Assembly: GCF_027257955.1 (NCBI RefSeq)
Contig: NZ_JANZNQ010000003.1
Span: 186,001 to 250,000 of the forward strand
DNA: 64,000 nucleotides
Origin: Zhongshania aquatica
GTDB lineage: Bacteria; Pseudomonadota; Gammaproteobacteria; Pseudomonadales; Spongiibacteraceae
Direction of reading: 5' to 3'
Part shown: positions 17,004 through 24,985 of the stretch, in pieces
Layout of the letters: the number at the start of each line of letters is the position of its first letter
How positions within the stretch are numbered: position 1 is the first letter of the stretch
Translations under genes and position numbers: made by a program
Notes under the pieces: generated by a model
The model's database searches: none
Told to the model about the DNA's origin: nothing
What the model saw: only the letters and a program-made list of their open reading frames with translations

Positions 17004-17770
17004 TGAGCAATCCAAACTACCTGCAGAAAAAAGCGTTCTTCGACCAACTGTTGACGATATACGGTCGCAAGCCGGTATTAGAAGCGCTACAAGACACCAC
17101 AATGCAAATATATAAATTGCATTTGGCAGACAGCAATAAAGAAGACGGCATCATTCGAGAGATCAAGAAAATTGCCGAAAAACGCAAAATCGAAATTGAA
17201 TTTCACGACCGAAAAGCACTGTCACGCATATCTAAAAACGGCAAACAGGATCAAGGCGTGGCAGCGGATTTACAACTGCTAGCTTACCAACCGAGCAGCG
17301 CAATTAATAAAGACATACTATGCAGCGCTAATCGCCGCTACATCGCCTTAGACCGGGTCACCAACCCCCAAAACATGGGTATGATCATCCGATCGGTTGC
17401 TGCCAGCGGCATAGATGGGCTTATTTTACCCCGTCGCGGCGGCGCCCCATTGACAGCAATGGTGATCAAAGCGAGTGCCGGGACGCTGTTTAGAGCACCT
17501 TTGTTTTACTGCGATGACCTAGCGAAAGAGCTCGCGCGGATGAAAGCAGACGGCGCGCAACTCTGCGGCCTCTCTTCACACGCAAAAACCTCGGTCTTTG
17601 ATGAACAAAATCGCGGTAGCCGAATATATGTTTTAGGTAATGAAACTGACGGCGTCTGCAAAGAGATCGAAAACCATTGCGACCTTATGCTTAAAATACC
17701 CATGCACAACGGAGTGGAATCATTGAACGTTGCGGTTACTGCGGCACTGATTGCGTTTCTTGGCGAATAA
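17003..17770 (+). CDS. SpoU/TrmH-family 2'-O RNA methyltransferase (RlmB-like)
   Basis: A 255-residue SPOUT enzyme that would transfer a methyl group from S-adenosylmethionine to a ribose 2'-OH of rRNA or tRNA. Residues about 10-90 are the small substrate-binding domain (YGRKPVLEALQD, QDQGVAADL). The three knot motifs are present: motif 1 NPQNMGMIIRSVAASGIDG with its Asn-Arg pair, motif 2 VLGNETDGVCKEI, and motif 3 IPMHNGVESLNVAVTAA. It resembles RlmB (23S Gm2251) in domain order, but RlmB normally lies next to rnr, so this is probably a paralogue. It is translationally coupled to the IclR gene. Confidence 0.9.
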   Translation: MSNPNYLQKKAFFDQLLTIYGRKPVLEALQDTTMQIYKLHLADSNKEDGIIREIKKIAEKRKIEIEFHDRKALSRISKNGKQDQGVAADLQLLAYQPSSAINKDILCSANRRYIALDRVTNPQNMGMIIRSVAASGIDGLILPRRGGAPLTAMVIKASAGTLFRAPLFYCDDLAKELARMKADGAQLCGLSSHAKTSVFDEQNRGSRIYVLGNETDGVCKEIENHCDLMLKIPMHNGVESLNVAVTAALIAFLGE

Positions 17771-17817
17771 ATAACGAGGAAATGCGTCGCATAGCTAGGC
17801 TAGACGACGCACTAAAG

Positions 17818-18993
17818 CTACTTGGCTAAATACGCCATTGCCTGCTCTAGCCCGCCTAAGGTCATAGGGTACATATGCCCCTCCATTTGCTGCTCAACCA
17901 GCTTTATAGATTGGGTCCAGTTCCAGTCTTGCGGCGGTACGGGATTCAACCAGGCGACTTTCTCATAAGTCTCACGTAATCGACGCATCCACAATTCACC
18001 GGATTCCTCATTCCAGTGTTCAACGCTACCGCCTGGCTGAACAATCTCATAGGGCGACATAGACGCATCACCCACAAAGATGACCTTATAGTCAGAACTG
18101 TATTTATGCAGAATATCCAGCAACTGAATGCGTTCGGAGTGACGGCGAATATTGTTGTCCCATACCGATTCATAGATATAGTTGTGGAAGTAATAGTATT
18201 CCATGTGTTTGAACTCGGTTCGCGCAGCGGAAAACAACTCCTCACAGACCCGAATATGGGGATCCATTGACCCACCCACATCGAAAAATAACAACACCTT
18301 TACCGCGTTATGGCGCTCTGGCACCATTTTTAAATCTAACATACCGCCGTTTTTTGCAGTCGAAGAAATTGTATCGTTAATATCTAACTCATCAGCCGCA
18401 CCAGTACGGGCAAACTTACGTAAACGACGTAGCGCAACCTTGATATTCCGGGTACCCAGCTCGACGTTATCGTCTAGGTTTTTAAAATCACGACGCTCCC
18501 ATACTTTTATGGCCTTCTTATTGGTACTTTCTCCGCCAATTCGAATACCTTCTGGGTTATAACCGCTGTGACCGTAGGGAGACGTTCCGCCAGTACCAAT
18601 CCATTTGTTACCACCAGCATGCCGCCCTTTTTGCTCCTCAAGACGTTTTTTAAACTCTTCAATGAGTTTATCTAGCCCGCCGAGGGATTCAATTTTCGCC
18701 TTTTCCTCGTCGCTAAGCTGCTTTAGAAACTCCTTGCGCAACCAATCGTCAGGAATCATGGCTTCGATAATATCGTCTAGCGAACTCAAATCAGAAAAAT
18801 AACTACCGAAAGCTTTATCAAAGCGATCATAGTACTTTTCATCCTTAATCATGCAAACACGGGCTAGCTGATAAAACTCATCAACGTCAATAAAGGCCAG
18901 GCGCGCTTCAAGACCAGCAATTAAATCCAGCAGCTCGCGAATGGTGACCGGTATACCGGCGTTTCTTAGTCCAAGGAAAAATTGTACTAACAT
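17818..18993 (-). CDS. CoxE-like von Willebrand A-domain protein
   Basis: A 391-residue soluble protein. The N-terminal part (FFLGLRNAGIPVTIREL, YQLARVCMIKDEKYYDRFD) is the CoxE/VWA_CoxE lead region, followed by a charged coiled coil (about residues 115-140), a glycine-rich linker (GTGGTSPYGHSGYNPEG) and a VWA fold with an altered MIDAS (FFDVGGSMDPH: DxGxS). Such proteins work with MoxR AAA ATPases to insert metals or remodel complexes. The ATG at 18993 is chosen; the longer frame lies within the moxR gene. It follows that gene by a single base, a fixed pairing in many proteobacteria. Confidence 0.88.
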   Translation of the reverse strand: MLVQFFLGLRNAGIPVTIRELLDLIAGLEARLAFIDVDEFYQLARVCMIKDEKYYDRFDKAFGSYFSDLSSLDDIIEAMIPDDWLRKEFLKQLSDEEKAKIESLGGLDKLIEEFKKRLEEQKGRHAGGNKWIGTGGTSPYGHSGYNPEGIRIGGESTNKKAIKVWERRDFKNLDDNVELGTRNIKVALRRLRKFARTGAADELDINDTISSTAKNGGMLDLKMVPERHNAVKVLLFFDVGGSMDPHIRVCEELFSAARTEFKHMEYYYFHNYIYESVWDNNIRRHSERIQLLDILHKYSSDYKVIFVGDASMSPYEIVQPGGSVEHWNEESGELWMRRLRETYEKVAWLNPVPPQDWNWTQSIKLVEQQMEGHMYPMTLGGLEQAMAYLAK

Positions 18994-18994
18994 A

Positions 18995-19843
18995 TTAGCC
19001 GCGGCTCTCTCGGCGATGCATAAATGCCAAGCGCTCAAGCAGGTGCACATCTTGCTCATTTTTAAGCAGGGCGCCGTAAAGTGGCGGGATGGCCTTGCTA
19101 GCGTCGCGGTTTTTCAAAATTTCATCTGGAATTTCATCGGCCATCAACAATTTCAACCAATCAATCAACTCAGACGTCGATGGTTTTTTCTTTAAACCCG
19201 GAATTTGACGGATTTCGAAGAACACTTCCATGGCCTCAGCTACCAACTGCTTTGATACATCGGGGTAGTGAACCGCGATGATTTTCTGCATGGTATCGCG
19301 ATCTGGAAAGGTGATGAAATGGAAAAAGCAGCGGCGCAAAAACGCGTCTGGCAATTCTTTTTCATTATTGCTGGTAATGATAATAATCGGACGCTTTAGC
19401 GCTTTTACAGTTTCGCCGGTCTCATAGACAAAGAACTCCATGCGATCAAGCTCCACCAATAAATCATTGGGAAATTCGATATCCGCCTTGTCGATCTCAT
19501 CGATAAGTAACACGACTTGCTCTTCTGCTGCAAATGCCTCCCAGAGCTTACCGCGCTTGATATAGTTGCTAATATCATTCACTTTTTCATTGCCGAGCTG
19601 CGAATCGCGAAGCCGTGAAACCGCATCGTATTCGTAAAGGCCCTGCTGCGCTTTTGTCGTTGATTTGATATGCCACTGAATAAGCGGTTTACCCAAGGAT
19701 GCCGCGACCTGCTCAGCCAACAGTGTTTTACCCGTGCCCGGCTCACCTTTAATCAGCAACGGACGTTGCAAGGCGACAGCAGCATTGACTGCCATGCTCA
19801 GATCATCAGTGGAAACGTAAGAATCAGTACCGGTAAATTTCAT
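18995..19843 (-). CDS. MoxR-family AAA+ ATPase
   Basis: A 282-residue AAA+ ATPase. Walker A is GEPGTGKTLLAEQVA, Walker B is VVLLIDEIDKAD, sensor 1 is IIITSNNEKELPDAFLRRC with the arginine finger. The lid domain follows with LIDWLKLLM. It would act as a chaperone-like motor with the VWA protein encoded one base downstream, a pattern known for cofactor insertion and stress resistance. The target is not evident from the neighbours. ATG 19843 fits the family start (FTGTDSYV). Confidence 0.93.
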   Translation of the reverse strand: MKFTGTDSYVSTDDLSMAVNAAVALQRPLLIKGEPGTGKTLLAEQVAASLGKPLIQWHIKSTTKAQQGLYEYDAVSRLRDSQLGNEKVNDISNYIKRGKLWEAFAAEEQVVLLIDEIDKADIEFPNDLLVELDRMEFFVYETGETVKALKRPIIIITSNNEKELPDAFLRRCFFHFITFPDRDTMQKIIAVHYPDVSKQLVAEAMEVFFEIRQIPGLKKKPSTSELIDWLKLLMADEIPDEILKNRDASKAIPPLYGALLKNEQDVHLLERLAFMHRRESRG

Positions 19844-20051
19844 GTGTTTTTCCTAGCAAGAATATCGCACTGTTTACAAAAACTAAGCGAAAATTAAAAA
19901 GATTGCGCAGCAGACTACCCAAGCTGACATTATAAGGCAATTACAAATAAGGCCAGCTATAGTAGACCTAGATAGAAAAATCCGGTGAATTTAGGCCCCA
20001 ATTTCAACAAAAATTGGTCAAAGCACCCTGATTTTAACACTACAACCTCGA

Positions 20052-21026
20052 ATGGAGACCGCCATGCCCGCCCCCTACGACGACCTCAGCCTAAGCATCG
20101 GCAATACGCCGTTGGTTAAACTAAGCCGTATCAGCAAGCACAATATTTTAGTGAAAATGGAAAGTCGGAACCCCGCCAATAGCGTCAAATGTCGCATTGG
20201 CGCCAATATGATTTGGCAGGCAGAACAAGACGGTAAATTAAAACCAGGAATGGCTATCGTGGAACCTACTAGCGGTAACACAGGTATCGCACTAGCATTT
20301 GTCGCTGCAGCACGCGGCTATCCGATAACGCTAACGATGCCAAACACCATGAGCATTGAGCGCCGTAAAGTATTGTTAGCGCTGGGCGCGAAACTTATTC
20401 TTAGTGAAGGCAGCAAAGGCATGAAAGGCGCTATTGCCGCGGCTGAAGCAGTGGTTGCGAGTGACCCAAACCTTTATTTTATGCCACAACAATTTAGCAA
20501 TCCCGCAAACCCGGCCATTCATGAGCGCACAACTGGCCCAGAAATTTGGCGTGACACCGAAGGCAAGATCGACATTCTGGTCAGCGGCGTCGGTACCGGC
20601 GGAACGATTTCCGGTATCTCCCGATATATTAAGAACACCTGCGGCAAAGCTATTACCTCTGTCGCAGTAGAGCCTAGCTCATCAACACTCATTCGCAGCG
20701 CCTTAAACGGCGAAGAAGCGAGTCACGCACCGCATAAAATCCAAGGTATTGGTGCCGGCTTTTTACCGGACAATCTCGATTTGAATATGGTTGACATTGC
20801 AGAAGCGGCTACTGATGACGAAGCCATGCAATGGGCACATAGACTGATGAAAGAAGAAGGAATTCTTGCTGGAATTTCTAGCGGCGCAGCAATGGCAGTA
20901 GCGGAACGCATTGCGTCGAGAGCAGAGAATGCGGGCAAAACCACTGTTGTCATTTTACCCGATTCTGCGGAGCGGTATTTAAGTTCCGCACTGTTTGAAG
21001 GCGCATTTACCGAAATAGAAGAATAA
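20052..21026 (+). CDS. cysK: Cysteine synthase A (O-acetylserine sulfhydrylase)
   Basis: A 324-residue PLP enzyme making L-cysteine from O-acetylserine and sulfide. The PLP lysine is in [16 protein letters not shown], where K follows SV; the phosphate loop is [12 protein letters not shown], and the substrate loop is [33 protein letters not shown] fits CysK rather than CysM. The ATG at 20052 has a moderate GAATGGAGA context in which a second in-frame ATG (20064, after GGAGACC) may be the better start. A single gene with its own terminator; no CysB site was identified. Confidence 0.95.
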   Translation: METAMPAPYDDLSLSIGNTPLVKLSRISKHNILVKMESRNPANSVKCRIGANMIWQAEQDGKLKPGMAIVEPTSGNTGIALAFVAAARGYPITLTMPNTMSIERRKVLLALGAKLILSEGSKGMKGAIAAAEAVVASDPNLYFMPQQFSNPANPAIHERTTGPEIWRDTEGKIDILVSGVGTGGTISGISRYIKNTCGKAITSVAVEPSSSTLIRSALNGEEASHAPHKIQGIGAGFLPDNLDLNMVDIAEAATDDEAMQWAHRLMKEEGILAGISSGAAMAVAERIASRAENAGKTTVVILPDSAERYLSSALFEGAFTEIEE

Positions 21027-21034
21027 TCCTGACG

Positions 21035-21066
21035 AAGGATAGGCCAACGTCGGCCTATCCTTTCTC
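21035..21066. terminator. Bidirectional terminator between cysK and the kinase gene
   Basis: A perfect 11-bp stem (AAGGATAGGCC / GGCCTATCCTT) with a 6-base loop lies between the convergent genes. On the plus side it ends CCTTTCT; the minus side lacks a T run, so it is strongest for cysK. Confidence 0.8.
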
Positions 21067-21067
21067 C

Positions 21068-22690
21068 CTACTCCCCCCCTGCTTCTAGCTTTTTCTTTAG
21101 CGCCAACAGCGTCGGATTTTGCGCCAAGGAATCGTACTTCATAATTTCTGACAATTGCTGCAAGCCTAATTCTCGACCGTTCTCGGTATCAGCTACGGCC
21201 AGCGCATCGACAATTTTATCGACGACCACATTGAGTTTCTCCATCACATCTGGATTTCGCGGATGCAAGTCATAAGCACGGTCTAGATAAAAAAGAGCGC
21301 CATTAAAATCAGAGAACTTCATCGCTTGATCAGCCTCTCCCAAATTATCTAACACTTTCTGCTGCACAACAGGTGATAGTTCTTCAAAGGGAATATCTGG
21401 TCCTGACTCCGGAGTGTAAAAACTCAAGTATCCACCAAACGCTAGGGCCATAGTGAGCAAGGCAATACTTAGGTGCCGAGCCATTCTGCCAGCGCCGCTG
21501 AACTGGCGATAAAATTGATCCGCATTTTGCCAGCGTTCAGTGCGCTCAAAACGAAGGGCTTTCGCAATCGCCTTCCACTGGTAATACGGAATGCCCTTGA
21601 TACGTTTGGGTTGCATTCCAGCATCGCGAGCGACGGTAGCCTTTTTACGATCAAAGGGATGTTTCCCCGTAAATAGCTGGTAAGCAATAATGCCGATCGC
21701 ATAAACATCATCGGCCGGATCAGGATCTGCACCCTCAAACATATCGCAGCTTGCATACGCTGGCGTTAAGCCAACGACTTCATCGATCTCGTCTGGCACC
21801 GCGCCTTCAACAGAGGCCAAGGCTCTTGCAATACCGAAGTCGAGAACTTTCAAAACGCCCGCTTCGGTCACAAAAATATTTTGAGGTTTTACATCGGAAT
21901 GCACAATATTGCGATGGTGAGCGTAGGCGAGCCCCTGGCTCATTGCGTTGATAAGTTCAACATTCTGCGCAGGTGTAAGCGTTTGACTTTTAATCAGTTC
22001 ATCGAGCGTCTGCCCCTTCAATGCCTCCATCGTCATGAAGAAAACATCGCCATCACGATCAAAATCGTACACTGTGATGACATTGGGATGGGCGAGCTTT
22101 TGGGATTTATCCGTTTCCCGTTGCAAAGAGATATAGGCGAGCGGATCTTGCGAAAAATCCCCGCTAATCAATTTAATAGCAACGTAGGGATCATGGTGGC
22201 GGGCCTCTATTTTTCGCTGATCAACCGCCAGAAATACCGCGCCCATACCGCCTTCGCCGAGCATTTTTTCTAATCTGAAGCGATCTTTTAAAAGGTCTCC
22301 AACCTGAAAACCAGTGCCACCTCCTGCGCCTGCAGAAGACAAAGTATCCTTTGGATTATAAAGTGTCGTTGCGTCGTTATTGCTAGCAACGGTAACGACG
22401 GTAGCATCCTCTGCGCCGAAGCTCGTATCGCCTAGCTTGCTCGCATAAACGCTAACTTCGGTGGCGTCGTCATCTACTAAATCAATGTCTGCTTCTGGCT
22501 GATCAAACGACACGTCTATGAGCTGCTCATCCGTCGATTCCGGTAACTCTGTAATATTATCTACAATCAACGAGCTATCACCACAAGCTAGACTATCATC
22601 TAGATCAAATAGAGACTCATCCAGCTCGGTATTCTCCTTAGGCGATGACCCGTCACCGTCGAGGACGCGTGTTTTGTCGTTGTCTGTCAT
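21068..22690 (-). CDS. Membrane Ser/Thr protein kinase with acidic N-terminus and C-terminal helical repeat region
   Basis: A 540-residue Hanks-type kinase. Residues 1-128 are acidic and disordered, with four D-x-T sites (T7, T77, T97, T108) of the kind recognised by FHA domains once phosphorylated. The kinase domain (about 138-395) has the glycine loop GEGGMGAVF, Lys173 in VAIKLIS, HSDVKPQN (Asp266), DFG (284-286) and AYASCDMFEG at the place of the APE motif. A membrane helix (about 405-425) puts the last 115 residues in the periplasm; they look like a tetratricopeptide-type helical pair (LDRAYDLHPRNPDVMEKL). The start codon overlaps the stop of the hydrolase gene (ATGA), so it is the last gene of the block. 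No PASTA domain and no cognate PP2C gene nearby. Confidence 0.92.
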   Translation of the reverse strand: MTDNDKTRVLDGDGSSPKENTELDESLFDLDDSLACGDSSLIVDNITELPESTDEQLIDVSFDQPEADIDLVDDDATEVSVYASKLGDTSFGAEDATVVTVASNNDATTLYNPKDTLSSAGAGGGTGFQVGDLLKDRFRLEKMLGEGGMGAVFLAVDQRKIEARHHDPYVAIKLISGDFSQDPLAYISLQRETDKSQKLAHPNVITVYDFDRDGDVFFMTMEALKGQTLDELIKSQTLTPAQNVELINAMSQGLAYAHHRNIVHSDVKPQNIFVTEAGVLKVLDFGIARALASVEGAVPDEIDEVVGLTPAYASCDMFEGADPDPADDVYAIGIIAYQLFTGKHPFDRKKATVARDAGMQPKRIKGIPYYQWKAIAKALRFERTERWQNADQFYRQFSGAGRMARHLSIALLTMALAFGGYLSFYTPESGPDIPFEELSPVVQQKVLDNLGEADQAMKFSDFNGALFYLDRAYDLHPRNPDVMEKLNVVVDKIVDALAVADTENGRELGLQQLSEIMKYDSLAQNPTLLALKKKLEAGGE

Positions 22691-23556
22691 TCCACTTTAC
22701 TCCCCATGGGATTCACATCCCTCATTAACAACTCAGGCCAGTGTTGTAACCAACAACAACTATGATCTACAGCTTCCAATATTTTATAACGACCACCGTG
22801 CTTGGCAACAAAGTTAAGCGTCTGCTCAGCAGAGACATTCCCGTCGTCTGCGCCGATATAATGCATGAAATTGATGGATTCAGGATAATGTGCAAGCAGC
22901 GGATCTAGGGACTCTGTTAACGGCAAATAATTATGTTGCCGTATCCAAGCCGCAACGTCGAGATTAGCCGCCACTGTGACTACAGAGTCTAAATACGACG
23001 ACAACTTAAAGGTTGAGTCTGAAGACATTAACATTGCTAAGGTACCTCCCCCGCTATAACCAATCAACGTGACCTTATTAAACTTAAGCTCTTCGGCTAT
23101 CCGCGACACCACTGCGGACATACTCTCAACCACTTCAGCGGAGTAGCGAGCGGAGGTCCAGTATTTATCTTCGCACACGTCGTCGTCAAACAAGCCCATA
23201 TAACAGGGGCGGCCCAAGTAGAGCACATTTTCATTATCAAGCTTGGCAAGCTCCAGCGCTAAAGGCCGCTGCGTTGTGGGATCCTGTGCAATATAGCGGC
23301 CATGAAGCCAAGGCTTACCGTCACCTTCAATGTAGACATGTAGTCGCGGGTTACTCGACCGTGTAATTTTTAAATACACAATATGACGAAAACCATCACC
23401 TGAAACGACACGTCGTTCAAAGTTATTCTCTGCGGCTATATCATCTATGCGCTGCGCAGGACTAACACAGGATGCAATAAAAAAAACGGTAAGGAAAAGT
23501 AAAAAGCCCGAACACAAGTCACGCACGCTTATGTGTTCAGGCCACCGTTTATGCAT
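22687..23556 (-). CDS. Lipoprotein with alpha/beta-hydrolase fold
   Basis: A 289-residue protein with a signal peptide and lipobox (FFIASC, acylated Cys30), so it is membrane-anchored on the periplasmic side. The body is an alpha/beta hydrolase: oxyanion region VYIEGDGKPW, nucleophile elbow GYSGGG with Ser168, an acidic residue in YIGADDGN (237-238), and His265 in DHSCCW. This is a complete Ser-Asp-His set. GDGKPW is typical of a subfamily found as small lipoproteins; the substrate (ester, lipid or peptide) is not known. ATG 23556 is taken rather than the TTG at 23562. It overlaps the kinase gene by 4 bases and would be co-expressed with it. Confidence 0.8.
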   Translation of the reverse strand: MHKRWPEHISVRDLCSGFLLFLTVFFIASCVSPAQRIDDIAAENNFERRVVSGDGFRHIVYLKITRSSNPRLHVYIEGDGKPWLHGRYIAQDPTTQRPLALELAKLDNENVLYLGRPCYMGLFDDDVCEDKYWTSARYSAEVVESMSAVVSRIAEELKFNKVTLIGYSGGGTLAMLMSSDSTFKLSSYLDSVVTVAANLDVAAWIRQHNYLPLTESLDPLLAHYPESINFMHYIGADDGNVSAEQTLNFVAKHGGRYKILEAVDHSCCWLQHWPELLMRDVNPMGSKVE

Positions 23557-23588
23557 TAGCAAAGCAAGCTTTTTAAGAAGCTAAATAC

Positions 23589-24911
23589 TTATGGAAGTTC
23601 GTAACGCACTCCAACTGTTGCTGTGTATTTATTCAAATAATCATGGTAAAACAAGCGCTCATACACAATATACGCGGCAAGCCCCTGACTAAATTGTGCC
23701 GACGCTCCCCACGATACCGCTACAGTACTAGAATCCGGATCATCCGCCTGGTCTGCAAAGGTGTTAACGACAGTTTTATCTACATCATTCAAATTTTGAC
23801 CATTAGACTTATAACCATCGCCACCATCTGCGATTAATTCGACTCTCATCGACGGCAGTAGTACACCCCAGTCCAGTAATAAGGGGTAATCTGCCTGAAC
23901 CGACAAGGTCAATATCGCCGAATCAATATCTTGGCTTTGGATACTGCGAATAACACCAGTTCCGGTGGCAGATTTCTCGCGATAGGCGTCAATATCGCCG
24001 CTAACAAGTAATGCGCGCGCCTGTGGAGTTATCCGCCAACCACCATAATTTTCTTCAAAACCAATTGATATATCGCCGTACCAATAGCTACCGTCTGTGG
24101 AAGCACTAAAACTATCACCGGCAGCGGTGCGATCAATATCAATATCTAAAGCGCCGTATGCTATTAAGCCAGCAACGAAACTATTACCCCAATACTTAGC
24201 TCCGTGGACGCCAATAGTCGTCGACGAAGTGTCGCTGCCGCCCGTGCGTGTATCTAATTTACTTTCGCCATCAGCCCCACTGACAGTCATACCGAAAAAC
24301 ATGCTGTCATCAATACGATAGTCAAAACCAAGTGTGAAAGAATTAACTTCTTGTTCAAAACCACCGCTGCGGGACGTTGCGTGGCGATCGCGATTTGTAT
24401 AATCGGTGAAGCTAAATAAAGAGAAGCGACCGCCGTTTAAGAGCGCGTTGTCGGCATCATCTGCACCAGCCGCACCGCCTAGATCACGGAAATCAAACGC
24501 CGTTACCCTTTTCTTCCCTTTCTTCGCGCTGCTTCCACCAGAGGTATTCTGACTTAGAATTCTGGGAAGAAGCGACATAGCCACTTCTTGCGCCTGGGTA
24601 CCAGTTGACTCACTAACCGTTGCACCACAGGTATCAGGGTCTTGGCTGGTCTCATAGTAAGGCGTCTCCACTGGAACTGCCGTTTCAGTGACTCTCGGCA
24701 TACCCTGATAGGCCGCAGCCGTATTCAAACCGCTTCCACCGGTAGCGCCAGTGGGGGGGTTATATTCCCCTCCGCCTTGATCCGTAGACCCGCCTGGCTG
24801 AACTTTACTATTACACTCCGGAACCGCCAGCGCGGTCTGCGGGAGCAGGATTAACCCGCAGCTAATAGATAGCGCTGTCTTAATTGCTGTATTTAATAAG
24901 TATTTTTTCAC
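23589..24911 (-). CDS. Autotransporter-type outer-membrane beta-barrel protein with very short passenger
   Basis: A 440-residue secreted protein. The signal peptide (ALSISCGLILLPQTALA) is followed by a short Gly/Pro/Thr-rich region with two cysteines (about 33 and 94) and a basic patch KKGKKR. From about residue 165 the chain alternates aromatic/hydrophobic strands (GGRFSLFSFTDYT, NSFTLGFDYRIDDSMFFG, WYGDISIGFE) ending in TATVGVRYELP, which is a type-V barrel with a terminal aromatic-type signature. The passenger is too short for a classical adhesin or protease. The start is GTG at 24911 with GAGAGAG upstream. It sits between the hydrolase and caspase genes, suggesting it is the outer-membrane piece of the block. 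Confidence 0.8.
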   Translation of the reverse strand: MKKYLLNTAIKTALSISCGLILLPQTALAVPECNSKVQPGGSTDQGGGEYNPPTGATGGSGLNTAAAYQGMPRVTETAVPVETPYYETSQDPDTCGATVSESTGTQAQEVAMSLLPRILSQNTSGGSSAKKGKKRVTAFDFRDLGGAAGADDADNALLNGGRFSLFSFTDYTNRDRHATSRSGGFEQEVNSFTLGFDYRIDDSMFFGMTVSGADGESKLDTRTGGSDTSSTTIGVHGAKYWGNSFVAGLIAYGALDIDIDRTAAGDSFSASTDGSYWYGDISIGFEENYGGWRITPQARALLVSGDIDAYREKSATGTGVIRSIQSQDIDSAILTLSVQADYPLLLDWGVLLPSMRVELIADGGDGYKSNGQNLNDVDKTVVNTFADQADDPDSSTVAVSWGASAQFSQGLAAYIVYERLFYHDYLNKYTATVGVRYELP

Positions 24912-24985
24912 GACGCAAGCTCTCTCTCTCGATATTAAAAAAGGTCCTGGTAGCTCGCTAAGAGCGCCAAGACTCAGTTAATGAT

